A stretch of DNA of 64,000 nt from Parasponia andersonii (Eukaryota > Streptophyta > Magnoliopsida > Rosales > Cannabaceae), in contig JXTB01000145.1 of NCBI GenBank assembly GCA_002914805.1, forward strand, positions 372,234 through 436,233, given 5' to 3'. Positions 45,600 to 58,249 of this stretch are shown one piece after another (the first letter of the stretch is position 1; the number at the start of each line of letters is the position of its first letter). The notes beneath the pieces are model-generated. The model was given only the letters and a program-made list of their open reading frames with translations, was not told the origin of the DNA and did not search any database. A program made the position numbers and the translations under genes.

Positions 45600-46330
45600 G
45601 GACATGCCGTCTGACGCGTATCTAGGGTAACCATTTAAAAGCCACGTGAGTCACACGTGATATCGTATGGGCCCATGGGCTGTCTAGGCTAGGGTCGAAT
45701 CCATCGCAGACCCTGGATGATTCAGCCCAATCAAGTTCTTGCCTCGATAGCTGGGGGTCAGAAGCCTCGAGGGTCTTCCACCAGAAGACCACGGGAGGTA
45801 ACGCGCTGCTCCAGACCCAGACAAGACATTTAATGCGATCCTGGGTAGGTGCGTACATTGGGCAAATCGCCTTGACAGAATAACGATTTGTCAAAGTCTT
45901 GCCCCCGACAGGCCCGAGTCATAGGGGACGGCGAAAAACAGGGCACAACGATGCAAGGAAAATCATAGTAATCACGGCTCGTGATCTCTGGAGTAAGTCA
46001 TGGTGGGAAAAGGTACTCAATCCTGGGATTGAAAGCTGAGAAAAGCTCTCAGTTCCAGGATTATGTATATAAGCCTTGCTTCCTCATCGAAAAAAAGAGA
46101 TGAAGATTGACATATAAAAAGAAAAACTAAATCTTTTCTTCTCAGCCTCAGGGATAAACAACTGACTTAAGCATCGGAGAGTCTTTACAGGTGGCCACCC
46201 CCGCCTCTCCGACCCGACCTGAAGTAAAAAGCAAGCTAGGATAGCAAGGATAAGTAGACAGTTGGTAGATATAACGTCAGCAGTTCAAAAATACGTGGAT
46301 AGCTGGTAAGAATAGCACCAATACCTGTAT
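45600..46330 (+). mobile_element. probable solo LTR of a Ty3/gypsy element
   Basis: A GC-richer block in AT-rich surroundings. It has a TATA region (tatgtatataagccttgctt, about 46063) and then, in the R/U5 position, gacttaagcatcggagagtc and ggtggccacccccgcctctccgac. The order TATA, then acttaagcatcggag, then cacccccncctctccg is characteristic of many plant gypsy LTRs. No internal coding region flanks it on either side. The exact ends and the target duplication could not be set. Confidence 0.6.
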
Positions 46331-47914
46331 AATTCGGGACAAAATAGAGTGAGCTAGAGTGTGTGAGGAATAATGTGGAATAATGCAATCAAGAGAGTTA
46401 TGTGGAGAGAATAAGGAATACATTGTGGAATAATGTAATCTTTTAGGCTTTTGGGGATAGAAAAAGTCAAAAATATAATTATAAATTTATGGAGTTCTAA
46501 GGTTCGTAAAATAGAGATAATATTCTTATAACGGATAAACAAAAATTATAGGGTATAAATTGTTCTCTTTCTTAATTGAATGTTTGCGGATTATCTCCCA
46601 CAGAAGTAGGCTATAATGTGTTCTTTATTTTTTTTACTCCAACTCTGAAATGGCTAAACTAATAAGTGTCGTAATTTAATATTCTGAAATGGGTACTATA
46701 TCATTTAACTATTACACAGTTACTAGATTAGCTTGGCCATTTGAATATTCGGAGAAGCTTGTTTTTTTTTTTTTTTTTGGGTCAAATATCAGCAAATCTA
46801 CTTATAAGGTTATGAGGTCAAAATACGTCAAAATATAAATGCTGAAAAAGACTAAAATTTTCAACTGACGTCTGTAGAAATATCTAGAAAGGAAATTTCT
46901 TCAAATATGCCCTTCAAATGGCAACTTGACTACCACGCATGCGAAATACCACTTATGCTCCTAATTAGACCAAGAGTGTTGAATCAAAAATAATGACTCT
47001 GCTCTAATAATTCACTATCAATAAATCTCGGCCATTGTAGTCAGTGTTGAGGTTGAAGGTGGTTCGAATCTGATCTCATTACTTATTATAATTAACAAAA
47101 TAAAAAAAAATAAAAAATAAAAAGAAAAGAAAAGTTATCCAGTTGATTCTGCTTTCTGCTACCCAAGTTTGGGCAAATTTTTCAATAATAAGTTTTTTAG
47201 ATTGTCCTAAGACATTACCAAACAGGGCGTTTGCCCGTCAAAAGCAAATAAAATATTACATTCTGGTCCATAAAATAGAAAGATAAACTAAAGACAAACT
47301 TTTACTAAAAACTGAACAATGCTTTTGATTACTTTCGGCAATCGGTGGCACACACTTTTGCTTTACAACCGGATGCTCTTTATATTGAGCTATTAACCAA
47401 CGGACAAAAAACGTAAAAGTAGGACATCCAACCGGAAAAAGTTTAGAAATTTGATAAATTTAATTTATAAATTTATTGCGATATCTAAAAAAACAGTGGA
47501 TAGATATTTGGTAAATTATAAAATAATTTATATTTTAAAAGTAGTATCAATTTTGAAAAATAAATATTTATCTTATTTCCCAAATTATTCTTAAATTAAA
47601 GATCATATAACAATTTTTAGAATCTACAGATAAAAACAAAAACAGAAACTTCCAAACGGCCAAAACAATGCCCATCGTGCAGTAAGAAGTAACAATTTGA
47701 TTTGATAATGCATTAAATAAGCCTAGAAACTTGGTCAACATGACTCTCCACTACACCACTGCTAACTTGAGTCTAGAGACTAGGACTCGACAAACTCCAG
47801 TGCTGGCTAAAGATTAGGACAAAATAGCAGACCCAAACAAACTAAAGACTTTATCAAAATAGTTTCAACACATTGAACCAAACATTACATAGGTGATTAA
47901 TTCCCGATTTAACA
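46331..47914. other. gene-free stretch with two tRNA-like SINE candidates
   Basis: About 47000-47125 has a box B-like ggtggttcgaatctg and ends in an A-rich tail, suggesting a plus-strand SINE. About 47340-47405, read on the minus strand, contains taatagctcaatataaagag and catccggttgtaaagc, like a degenerate tRNA 5' half. Neither folds into a complete tRNA. No protein gene was seen. Confidence 0.4.
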
Positions 47915-49793
47915 CTAGCTTGATTTGCGGCAGAGCCTCCAAAGTTTTCTTGCCCACCTCGGAAACCATCTCACCAAAAAGGGTACAAGAAACGCAATGC
48001 CGAGAATAATATACGGAGCACCTTCTTTTGGCTTAATATCACTCACTGACCAGCCATAAGCAAACATTATGGAGTATATTGAAATGTGAAGCTCCCTTTG
48101 GAAAGGGAACCCAGCTGTGAGATAAATTATAATACTTACGGACGTAGCAAAACCCAACGAGTTCCCTAACAAGAACCAATCAGATGTAGCCACGCCGCCC
48201 AAACCTGCGAAAATCGCACCTATTCCTATAGTCGTTGTTGGAGGAAAGTGTTGGGGTGTTGGAGGTTGGGATGCAGGAGAAATGTTGGTGGAATTGACTG
48301 ACTGAGATTCTTGAAAACCACTAGGAGGATCCACTCCTGCTTGGAAGGTGACAGTGGCTATCAGCGCGGCCACAACTAGGAGTGCATTGCGTGTGTCGCT
48401 CGGCGAGTCTCTGTTCTGCTGATACCGGAAATACTTCGTCCAGTCCGTCTCCACTGCGGCCGGTTCTGGAGGCTGATTGTTGGGAACATTTACCGCGATA
48501 TGAGGCGGCAGTGAGGAGTTATTAGCAGGTGTTGTAGACATGGCGTTTGTGATATTATCTCCAGCTCCGATGGCTCCGGCAAGTCGGAGGGTTTGGCGGA
48601 GTTGGACATCACTTGGAGTCTCAATCAGTAAATCCATAACGTCCATTGGCGTTAGACCCCTTGAGTTTGTTTCGTTCAGTTTGAGCGTGCTGGAAAGGCT
48701 GTTATTGTTGAGTAGGAATTCTACACTCTGTTTTGTCCAATTAGTCAATCTCATGACCAAATCACATATTAAATGGATATATATATATATATATAGACAA
48801 GTTACTAATATTGATATAGAAAACTGACTAATAAAATGGATATAAACAAATATTTCGTACATCTTCTTGGCCGTATTTTACTTATATTCGATCTTGTAAA
48901 AACAGGGGAACATGTCCCATTTGACTAATTATTTTCCCTTCTGAACAAAAAGAAGGGACATAGAAATTTCATGTATGGAGTAATTCACCTGATTGATGTA
49001 TCTACTAACTCAATTTGACATAATTATATGTCGTCGATCCATGGTTGACTCGACAATAGTTGTGGAGATTAGGACCAAATTTTTTTTCCAGTAAGGAAAA
49101 TGGTCATATATTCTCTTTTTCTCTTTTTTTTTTTTTAAGAAATTATTTTTCCAGTAAGGAAAATGGTCACGCCAATTAATTGAACTAAATTACCTCATGT
49201 TGTTTTCTAGAGACAGCAAGGTGCAAAACCGTGTTTCCATCTTTATCACGCCAATTCACAAGCTCCTCCAATCCAAGCTTTTCCAACGATTCCACCAAGC
49301 TTCTCAGAGCCTCAAATCTGTAATATTTCACAGCCAAATGGAGTGTCGTTTCTCTGAGAACCGTCAAATCCTTAACACATTCAACCGAGAAAGAAATCAG
49401 TTCATCAATGACCTCAATCTTCCCGTGAATAACAGCATAGTGCATAGCTGTTCTTCCATCCTTTCCCTTCAAACGACATATGGCATTCCCACTAGTTGTT
49501 GTCGTACAACTAGTACTTGCTATTATCTCTTTCACTATCTCTACATTCCCCAAAGCCGAAGCTATGTCTAGTGGCCGAAACCCTTCTTTGTTTAGCTCCA
49601 TCACAGCTTCGGGTTTTAGTCGAATCATTTCTTTCACAAAACCCAGCTTCCCTGCTTTTGTAGCTACGTGAAGTGGATTTTCATGTGGAGAGATGAGTGA
49701 GTAATCTGAGAGAATCAAAGGGTTTTCTTCTCTCAGTTTGTGTAAGGTTTCAACGTTGCCTGTGAGAGCCGCCTCGAACAATCTATTCTCCAT
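47915..49793 (-). CDS. ankyrin-repeat PGG-domain membrane protein (470 aa)
   Basis: Two exons: 49793-49194 (exactly 200 codons) and 48727-47915, with a 466-bp GT-AG intron in phase 0. The ATG at 49793 begins MENRLFEAALTG; a longer upstream frame lacks family similarity. Residues about 1-200 hold five to six ankyrin repeats (NPLHVATKAGKL, RPLDIASALGNVEIVKEI, TAMHYAVIHGKIEV, TTLHLAVKYYR, NTVLHLAVSRK). After a variable linker, the PGG domain spans about 305-337 (DTRNALLVVAALIATVTFQA, then GVDPPSGF, with Ser replacing the first Gly). Three or more membrane segments lie at about 364-378, 388-404 and 437-455, and the C-terminus is basic. This layout is that of plant ankyrin transmembrane proteins (ACD6/ITN1 type), linked to defence and stress signalling. 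The acceptor at 48728 is my best reading; nearby alternatives exist. Confidence 0.88.
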
Positions 49794-49948
49794 TTTGAAT
49801 TTATAAAATGAAAAAGGTATATATGTAAATATATATATATATATATCTGGAGAAATATTTATGAAACCAAAACACAAAAAAGGGTCTTGACTTGAGGAGT
49901 AAATTAAGCTGGTTTCCAGAGGAGTTGTTCTATGATGCAAAGAAGAAG

Positions 49949-50124
49949 CTTCCTACGCGGTTCGGAGAAGCTTGAGTATGTATTGTTATGATGGACAGCT
50001 CAGAGCAGGAAACGTTACGTTTTTAGCTTGCATTAATTCCTACGCGATTCGGAGAAGCGTGAGGATGTATTGCTATTATGATGGACTGGTCAAAGTAAGA
50101 AAAGAAAGATTTTTCGCCTTCTAT
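49949..50124. repeat. 88-bp tandem duplication upstream of the ankyrin/PGG gene
   Basis: cctacgcggttcggagaagc at 49951 recurs at about 50039 as cctacgcgattcggagaagc, each followed by tgag(t/g)atgtattg and tatgatgga. It lies about 160-330 bp upstream of the start codon, so it may duplicate promoter elements. Confidence 0.85.
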
Positions 50125-53100
50125 TTTTTTTTTTTTTTAAGCTGCGCTGTGAATCCCTGCCCCCAAGTCATGCATTAATTATTTTGAGATCTAATACTAA
50201 AATCACTAAAATTTGGGGACTTTTATTGCCAATTACCCAAATATTTACTTTTCATTTCAGTTTAAAAGGTAATGTGATATAATATGAGATTGCTATTTGT
50301 TAATAATAAATTCTTAGAAACAAATAAGTTTGATAGAAATTAAGGAAGATAAAAATCTAGAGAAGTAAAAAAGATAAAAAGAACAAGATAAAAAATATAA
50401 AAATAGTTATATTATTAAGGATTAGAGAGATAACTAGAATTTAATTTTGATTGAAATATATAAATAAAATAATTTACAAAAAGTATCATGAATTACTTTA
50501 TATATCATTTAATTTAAAAGAATTTTTATTCCTAAAATTATATATACATTAGTTATTAAAGACATAAATAACTAAAATTAAATTCTTGATGAAGTAAAAT
50601 ATGAAAATAAAATAATTTATAGAAGAAACGGTTTTAATATTAAAATATATGCCCTTAAATAAATATATGTAGTATGCATATATAGAAAAAAGTTCCAAAA
50701 ATCTAGGGGGGCATATGGCCCCCTTCCTAAGTGTAGGTCTGACACTGGCTCTCTTTGGAGGACAAGATGTGTCTGAATACTTTGCTTCTCAAAATCTTCT
50801 CTTATATTAAAAACTAATCCAATAGGAAGAAAATCCAATAAAGATGCATATGATCCAAGGGTTAGAAATTGATGTTCTCGTGAATATGGTTGTTGTTGTG
50901 CCATATATCTTCCTTGTGGTGCTTGCTTAGACGTTTGAATATCCTAAGTAATTCGGCCCAAAGAATCTTGTGACAACGAACAAGAACCAAAAGCTTGACA
51001 AATCAGCCTAAAAAATGGATATTAGAGGATAAAGTGGCTATAATGAAACATTCTGAAGCACAACGATCAAACAACAACACTTGAACAAATTAAGGACTAT
51101 TATGGAAATATTCACACAAATTGGGACTTACGTACTCGACAATGAGAATTCTAGCAAAGAATAACAACTGAGATAAGATAGTTATGGGTGACTTGGGGCG
51201 GCCTTGACGAATAGGGTAAGAGATGGGCAAACAAAGCAAACCATCAGCGGTCTTTGAATCCAGCGAGAATAGCGATCATAATGGCCAGAATACGGAGGAC
51301 TGAAAAGATTTTTGATGGCGAGGCTTGACCGGTTGATGGAGTTGTCAATGAAGATCGTGGTGAAAGCAAGGCATAGGTGGTGGTATTGTTGGCTTGGGAA
51401 TAAACTGATCCTATCCAACCTTTCTTTTTTTATTTTTTTCCTTTCTTTTTTGAACTGTATATTTTTTTTATTTATTTTTTAATTAAAAAAAAATTCTTAA
51501 TAAAATTCATTATTCATTCGTAATATAAAAATTATTACATAAATAAATAATTTGATACAACTAAGAAAATAAATACATTCTAAAAATAGATGAAAATAAA
51601 AAAAAAATTTAAAACTAGTTATTCAAAATTAAAATACACCTAAAAATTAAATAAATAACTAAATAATAATAATATTCTAAAAATACGTAATTTTGTTTGC
51701 ATCACACGTGGTTCGAATTGGCCAGAGAAACCAAATCAGCCCTTCCATGAAAATTTTCATTGTGATGCACTTTGATTGACGATGTTTGGGCAATATACAT
51801 GAATTGAGTTTGACCAATTTTCCTTTGGTTTTGACTATTTTGGCATATTTAAAATTTTATTATTTTAAAATACTTTTTTTTTAACATAGAGAAAAAAATT
51901 ATATCTAATTATAAAAATCAATTATTTAAAAAGAACGTTTATAAATCAAAAGCATGGTAAATTTAAAAAAAAAAAAAAAACTATGAGATTTAGGTATTAT
52001 AATTTAAGCCATAAAGTTTATATTCTACAAAATAATAATTTAAAATTAAAAATTTCTAAAAATTAATATCTTAAATGAACTTTTTAAATAATTTTAACTC
52101 GATAATATCTTCAAAATTAAGGAGAATAATAGGATTAATCTAATTTTAATGTAGTATCTTATTTTTTTTTTTTTTTTACGAAAATTGGTCAAAAATATAA
52201 TCTATGTATTAATTTTTAGAAATTTTTAATCTCGTCCAAATTTCAGTTTTTTAATACCAAAGCACTCAAACTTCAAATTAGTTTTTTTAGTTCTCTCGTC
52301 AAAAGTAACACAAATAAAATAAAGCTAGTTAAGTGTTATGTAATTAGTAAATGTCAAAATACATAAATATTGCGATGATTTTGTGGTGCAATTTGAACAA
52401 TATAAAAAATCTTTAAACTGCGTCTTTGCAATTTGAAAATTTTATATATTATGGGTCGTTTTGGTATTGATGTGTTGTGTTGCAGTTGTTGTAATCCTAT
52501 TATAATTATGTTGTGAGTAAGAAGCAATTATGAGAAAAAAAAAATCTAGACATTTAGTAAATTTAATCTACAAATTTATTATGTTGTTTAAAAACAACAT
52601 CTAAATATTTAGTAAATCTAAATATTTAGTAAATTATAGATTATATATATATATAATGTAAAGTGATATTTTAAACAATTTATATTATAAAAATAAAATT
52701 AACTTTGAAAAATAAGTCCTGTACTATTTTTCAAATTCTACTTAAATTAGTAGATATTTAGTAATTTTGAAAATTTATTGACTAAAAACAAAGACTTAGG
52801 AAATACCCTTATTCTTGATTTTTTTTGTTAACCCTATTTAAAAGTTAAAACTGCTAATAATATGATCAATCACAAATGGACCCAATATCCAATTAAAAAA
52901 AATATACAAATTGGTGCGGTAAGGTGTGATTTGATCGTCTTTAATGTCAAACCATATAAAGAGTTGTATCAATGTTATTCTCTTTTTTTTCATCGAAAAA
53001 AAAAATGTTATTCTTTGTTTTTTTTTTTTCTTTTTGAGAGCGTCAATATTATTCATTTTAGTAACATACAAAATTATGAAATGATCGTTTATTTTTACGG

Positions 53101-53285
53101 TTCTAATTCCTTCCTCTGTTCTCCATCACTGTAGTATTCCATCCCTCCACGTTCACATGCCTAGTTGTCCCACCCATGTGAGACCATACAACTTACTCTA
53201 TTTGGGTATCCTTTTTGGGACACTGCCCCAAAACTAATAAATGCCAGGCATACTTGTAAGTTGTTTTCATTTCAAATTTACAACC
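50125..53285. other. gene-free AT-rich stretch
   Basis: Mostly AT-rich with poly-A and poly-T runs. Around 50690-50750 is a GC-richer piece (ggcatatggcccccttcctaa, then ggtctgacactggc). It resembles 43690-43730 (ggccccctgaccctatgtgg, then ctccgccactg), suggesting a shared dispersed repeat end. About 52000-52150 is an inverted relative of 32160-32340. Minus-strand frames at 50617-50904 and 51182-51418 are open but unrecognised. Confidence 0.45.
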
Positions 53286-54302
53286 CTCTCTCTCTCTCTC
53301 TCTCTCCCTCTCTCTCTCCAATAAATGCCAAAGCCAAAAGCTGCAGAAAATTCTAGCAGTCTAGCACTACCTCTTGTCCCCTCTCCCAACACCCCGAAAC
53401 CACCATAACCCCACGTAGTCAAAAACCAAACCAAAATAAGAAAAAATAAAAAACCCAACAAAACAAAACAAAACCCACCACCATCCATTCCAAAATCCCA
53501 AATTTAAAAAACGGAAAATAAAAAGAAAAATGAGAACACCCAATCACCGCCCACATATCCCACCCACCCACCACCTTAGGCGGTGGATACTATCAAAGTT
53601 GCCCACTATTCACTCATTTGATGACGACCCTAAAATGGCCAAAAAGTCAGAAGTGGACCTCCCCATGAGAGGGCTGTTTTGGCCTTTGGGAGGGGGTGAG
53701 GTAAAAGGGGTGCGCACTTTACCGAGACCGGCGCACTTTAGCCACCTCAATCGCCCCACCCTCCCCCACCTATGCGGTGGCCTCATCCATCATCTAAGAT
53801 CTCAAAATCAGGCGCACACTACTCCTCCTCCTCCCTCCTCCACCCACTCACTCCACCCACCCCTTCTTTGTTTTTTTTTTTTTTTTTTTTTTTAAATCTT
53901 TTAACCCTCCACCCCACCCACCAAATATGTCACCAAACGCCTCTCTCTCCTCCTGCTCCTCCTCCACCACCACTTCCACTTTTCTCTCTCCTCCTTATCC
54001 TACTCCACCTTATCCTTCCACCGCAACCACCTTGCTAACCTACGCCGCCTCCCTTATCCTTCACCACCCCTCCCACCCTAGTCAACAACCCTTCACCTAA
54101 GACCAAGTCTACCCCTTCCCCTTTCATCACCGCCACCTCCTCCACGCCGCCACACCCAACACTCTCTCTCTCTCCTCTTTTTTTTTTCCCCCTACGTTCT
54201 AACGTGAGCTGCCTCCTCTCTTATCCAACACCCCTTCGTTATATTATTCGTTCTCCTCCGTTGAAAAAGGTGTTACTCCCACACCCAGATCCGGATCCGG
54301 CC
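53286..54302 (+). other. upstream region of the trihelix gene, CT- and C-rich
   Basis: It contains a CT microsatellite (53286-53319), a T-run (53871-53893) and long C-rich, CT-rich stretches immediately before the ATG. Pyrimidine-rich promoters and leaders are common in plant housekeeping genes. Plus-strand frames here are low-complexity (Pro/His/Ser-rich), and I do not call them genes. Confidence 0.5.
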
Positions 54303-55403
54303 ATGGCTTCCCCATCGTCGCCACCGGAATCTCCTCCTCCACCGGGTCCACCGCAGGCCGTTCCACTTGCGATACCGGCGCCGCCGCTGCAGTTGTCGCC
54401 TTCGGCCCAAGCCCAATCCACGGCGCTGGTGGTCCAAGCCCAAGCTCAGCCCCAGCCTACTCCATCTTCCTCTTCGCGCCGCCTACCTCCGCCGTGCTGG
54501 TCCCACGACGAGACGATGGCTCTGATCGACTCGTACCGAGACAAGTGGTACTCTCTCCGCCGTGGGAACCTCAAAGCCACCCACTGGCAAGAGGTCGCCG
54601 ACGCCGTCTCCGCCCGGTGCCCTTCGGCTTCCCCGGCCAAGACCGCCGTACAGTGCCGCCATAAGATGGAGAAGCTCCGGAAACGGTATCGGACCGAGCT
54701 TCAGCGAGCTCGATCCTTGCCGGTCTCGAGGTTTACGTCTTCCTGGGTTCATTTCAAGCGCATGGATTCGATGGAGAAGGGCCCGACGGCGAAGCCCGAG
54801 AACTCGGATAGCCCTGGGGAAGAGGAGGATCACGAGAACGAGGAGGAAGACGAAGACCAGGATCAGCAACTTTACGAAGAATTGAAATATGGGTCGAATA
54901 TGAAGAGCATGAGTAAGTTGTATAGGAATGGAGTTGGGGGAAGTGGTGGTGGCGGTTCGAGTAGTAGTGGGTTTAGGATTAGAATTCCCACTGGGGTTAG
55001 TATAGCCCAGCCTGGGACAAAGGCTTATGCTAAAGTTGATCCTAAGTATGGGATGCATCCGAATTCGATGAATTCAGGGCCGAGTTTTGGGACCAAGGTT
55101 GTGAGGGAGTGCAATGCCGCGAGACCCGGGTTGGGGAAGAGGGAGAGGGAGAGGGAGAGGGAGAAGGAGAAGGACCCGGTTGTCGCAATGGTGTCGGCGA
55201 TTAAGGCTCTGGGAGATGGGTTTGTGAGGATGGAGCAGATGAAGATGGAGATGGCGAGGGAGATCGAAACGATGCGAATGGAGATGGAGATGAAGCGGAC
55301 CGAGATGATTTTGGAGTCGCAGCAGAGGATCGTTGAGGCTTTCGCCAAGGCGGTATCGGAGAAGAAGAAGAAGACCAAGAGAATGCCCTCGCCTGAGGCT
55401 TAG
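54303..55403 (+). CDS. trihelix transcription factor, SIP1/ASIL type (366 aa)
   Basis: A single exon. The ATG at 54303 is the first in frame; the open frame extends upstream only without an ATG. Residues 1-62 are Pro/Ser/Gln-rich. About 65-160 form the trihelix (Myb/SANT-like) DNA-binding domain: CWSHDETMALIDSYRDKWY, then THWQEVADAV, then KTAVQCRHKMEKLRKRYR. The spaced Trp residues are W66, one in the first helix end and one in the second helix, the typical set. A strongly acidic segment follows (EEEDHENEEEDEDQ, about 175-193), then a Gly/Ser-rich linker and a C-terminal Met/Glu-rich coiled coil (about 300-352), probably for dimerisation. A basic tail (KKKKTKR) could act in nuclear import. 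This layout matches 6b-interacting-protein-1-like/ASIL repressors, which bind GT-type elements. The exact orthologue is not assigned. Confidence 0.92.
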   Translation: MASPSSPPESPPPPGPPQAVPLAIPAPPLQLSPSAQAQSTALVVQAQAQPQPTPSSSSRRLPPPCWSHDETMALIDSYRDKWYSLRRGNLKATHWQEVADAVSARCPSASPAKTAVQCRHKMEKLRKRYRTELQRARSLPVSRFTSSWVHFKRMDSMEKGPTAKPENSDSPGEEEDHENEEEDEDQDQQLYEELKYGSNMKSMSKLYRNGVGGSGGGGSSSSGFRIRIPTGVSIAQPGTKAYAKVDPKYGMHPNSMNSGPSFGTKVVRECNAARPGLGKREREREREKEKDPVVAMVSAIKALGDGFVRMEQMKMEMAREIETMRMEMEMKRTEMILESQQRIVEAFAKAVSEKKKKTKRMPSPEA

Positions 55404-57165
55404 ATGGGGTTGCATTTGATTTTGTAGGCTTTCTTATTGACTGATCCCAAATGGGGATTTCAGGTTGATTTTGGTCAATTGAGAGTTTCATTAAGGCTTT
55501 ATTGTTTTGCTGCATTGGATGAATCAACTCTCTAGTCAAAAGCAAGCCAGAGTGGGATTAATCTAATGAATCTGAAGTTCTTAGCCTTGTAGTACTACTA
55601 ATCTCTTTGGTAGTTTATTTGCATGCCATTGTTTTTTCTTTTTAGAATTTTTTAAGAAGCAGTATAATGTTGAACTTGATCACTTCAGCTTTGTTTTGGA
55701 CCGAGTGTAGGTTAATTTGCATAGTCCTCCCACTAGTGGAAATAATTAACATTCTAGTTGTATGTGTATTCTTCTATTCTTGTTGGACGGTGAGAAGAGA
55801 TATGTTTTGCCAATGCTGTTTATGCTAATACATATGAAATTGATTTACTTGTTGAAATAGGAATTATAATACCAATTGGGCAGCATTATTGTGTGTTGTT
55901 TTTGTTATGATGCTTTACTACCTTTGAACTTTAAAGTGGCCTTTGGAGTATATAAGAACGTTTGAAAGCTAGTTTCTTATACATTTTGGAAAATGAATAA
56001 TGTTCCAATTGCTAAGCATTTGAAAGATAAGTGACGTCTTTCTTTTGGAAGCATGTTCTGTTGCCCTGATTACCTCATGATGGAAGTTGACAAAACATGT
56101 TGCTGTTACTCAAGTTTGTTTTAGTTAATGTGCTAAAAGCATAAGATCAAATTATGTCCTTGATATATTGAAGTCAGTTGCTTTATTGCATTTGTTTGAG
56201 TTATTTTTAAGAGCTCTTTATATTTTAATCTCTCTTTCAGTAACTTCTGACTTGACTTGCACTTACTCTATGTTTATTATTAGTTCTTATTGTTCGTCTT
56301 AAAGAGCCTTTTGACTCAGGTGATTGCAAGTGCAAGTTAAAATTAGCCTTCTGTCGCGTTCTGCTGTCTCGGCTATTCTACTCATAGAGAATTAGAGATC
56401 CACATTTCTCTTCATTAGAGAATATTGGAAGTAGCATCCAAAATTGGGTCTTTTTAATTTTTATTTAATTAATCAGTGACCCCCATTGCATTTTCTTTTA
56501 AAGCATGGTTTAAAAGGTTTTGCTATAATGGTATCTGTTCACTTTTAACATTTTATGCAAATGTTCCATCTTCTTTCCTTTCTTCGTTATGTAATTCAGA
56601 TTGATTATTTGATTGAGATTGTTTCTTTCATCAACTCCTGTAATTCTCTATCTATAAGAAGAGTTGTGTGGTTTTTTGCTTAAATTTGCTGCCTACTGCA
56701 TGTAATAGATTATTGACTTAAATAATTGTATTTATACTGGTATGATATTAGTGTTGGTCATTATTGGTAAAAGCTATATTGGTATGGTATTTGTTTAATT
56801 CAGACCAAATGAAGTAGAGTGGTTGAGAAAAGCGAAATCGAAGAGCAAAGGAGAATCCTCCTTACATATCGTGCATAATAAATTTGCATAAGAATTTAAG
56901 TCATTATTATTTAAATTTTAGTTACTACAGTTGAAGATTTTACGAGTTTTGTACCCTGAAAGTACTGCGATTTATCTAAATTCTCTTTCAGGGGAAATTT
57001 TGCTCACTCATATTAAAAAGTGATAAAAGAGAAGGAAAATGCAATGGAGTGTTTTTCTTTCGAAAGTGGTTGTTGATTTCCGAAGTTTCTACCGTGCCCC
57101 TACAAGTAAAAGGATGAAAATGTGACAGTTTCCAAAAATAAAATTAACAAGAAAAGAACGGGAAT
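55404..57165. other. 3' flank of the trihelix gene
   Basis: The first few hundred bases are probably the 3' untranslated region. No coding frame, repeat family or RNA gene was seen before the tRNA. Confidence 0.6.
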
Positions 57166-57237
57166 TGAACCCGACGTGAATCGAACACGCAACCTTCTGA
57201 TCTGGAGTCAGACGCGCTACCATTGCGCCACGGATCC
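57166..57237 (-). tRNA. tRNA-Trp (anticodon CCA)
   Basis: Read on the minus strand, 72 nt starting ggatccgtggcgcaatggta. The acceptor stem (ggatccg with cgggttc) pairs with two G-U pairs, and the discriminator is A. The D arm has ggcgcaatggtagcgc (box A). The anticodon arm is tctga-ctccaga-tcaga with anticodon CCA. The T arm has gttcgattc (box B). There is no intron and no encoded CCA end. A T-run follows within about 15 nt, serving as a Pol III stop. All elements of a functional nuclear tRNA-Trp are present. Confidence 0.96.
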
Positions 57238-58249
57238 GCCAATAAACGAAGTTTATAGTTATAAGATATTATATATTTCCTAATGACAATCTCCAATCAA
57301 AAGTAGTTTACACTCCTCTCTTGGTTTAATTTTCATAAATTAATCTCATACTAAACCAGATTTACGACTATCCTTTTATCATGTTTTTCTTTTTCTAATA
57401 TGGTACCATTTTTTTTTCAAACAAAAAAACATGTTACCGTTGTCATCTCTCCCCCTTTCCCCCACTCTCTCTCTCTCCCTTGTTATTATAAAAGGAGTAA
57501 TATTAGGATACCAATCTCTTAATCTAAAAGCTTCTTGTACAAGTGACGTTCATTTCAACCGCATCTTTTCTGAAAATGAGACCACACGATTTAAATTTAC
57601 GTGGCCAAAACTAATGCCACATCACTTACATAAATTTTAATGCAAGATTTTGATGTCTCAATATTTACCCTTATAGAATCCTCATTATCCATAGATAAAA
57701 CTGAAAAGAACTATCCTAATTCTAATATATTTCATTGATAATAACCAAGCACTCGAGAAAAATAACAATAATAATAACTGATTGTATGATTTATCAACGA
57801 GAGGAGGAAAACTAACGTTAAACATTCACAAAATTTCCTAGAGAATGAAAATCAGGAGAGAAGTGCAGATTATTCAAGGGAAAAATCACTAAAAAAATGT
57901 TCTAAACTTCAATGAAAACTGGGGAACAATATATTCACGGATATTTTTGTGGATAATTTGATACTATACTTCATCTTCGTCCCCAAATACTTCTCTACGT
58001 AGATAAATCTTGTCATATCCTGTTAACTTATTCAATGTGCATCAGAAATAAATGAAATATAGTATAAATTTCCTACAAACTAGACTAAGAGATTTCAGTC
58101 TGTTGCTCTATTCCTGAACTATTTCACTATCTATAATGTTAACAACAAACATCCACGAATCTACCTACAAGAAAAGAGAAACTGCCCAAGAAAACCATGC
58201 ATGAAACTTTACGTGATCCAAAAACTTTTGGGTTCATTCACTTGAATCT
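57238..58249. other. intergenic stretch and 3' flank of the cyclophilin-like gene
   Basis: It includes a short CT-rich stretch (57464-57480). The part nearest 58249 is probably the 3' untranslated region of the minus-strand gene. No other feature was seen. Confidence 0.6.

Noticed and set aside
45622..45894. 90-codon minus-strand frame
   Set aside because: It lies inside the probable gypsy solo LTR and is open by chance in GC-rich sequence.
53530..53895. 121-codon plus-strand frame upstream of the trihelix gene
   Set aside because: Low-complexity Pro/His/Ser composition from C-rich DNA, running into a T-run read as Phe. More likely promoter or leader sequence.
54483..55545. Long minus-strand frames opposite the trihelix gene
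   Set aside because: They mirror the GC-rich coding sequence of the trihelix gene and have repetitive composition. Shadow frames.
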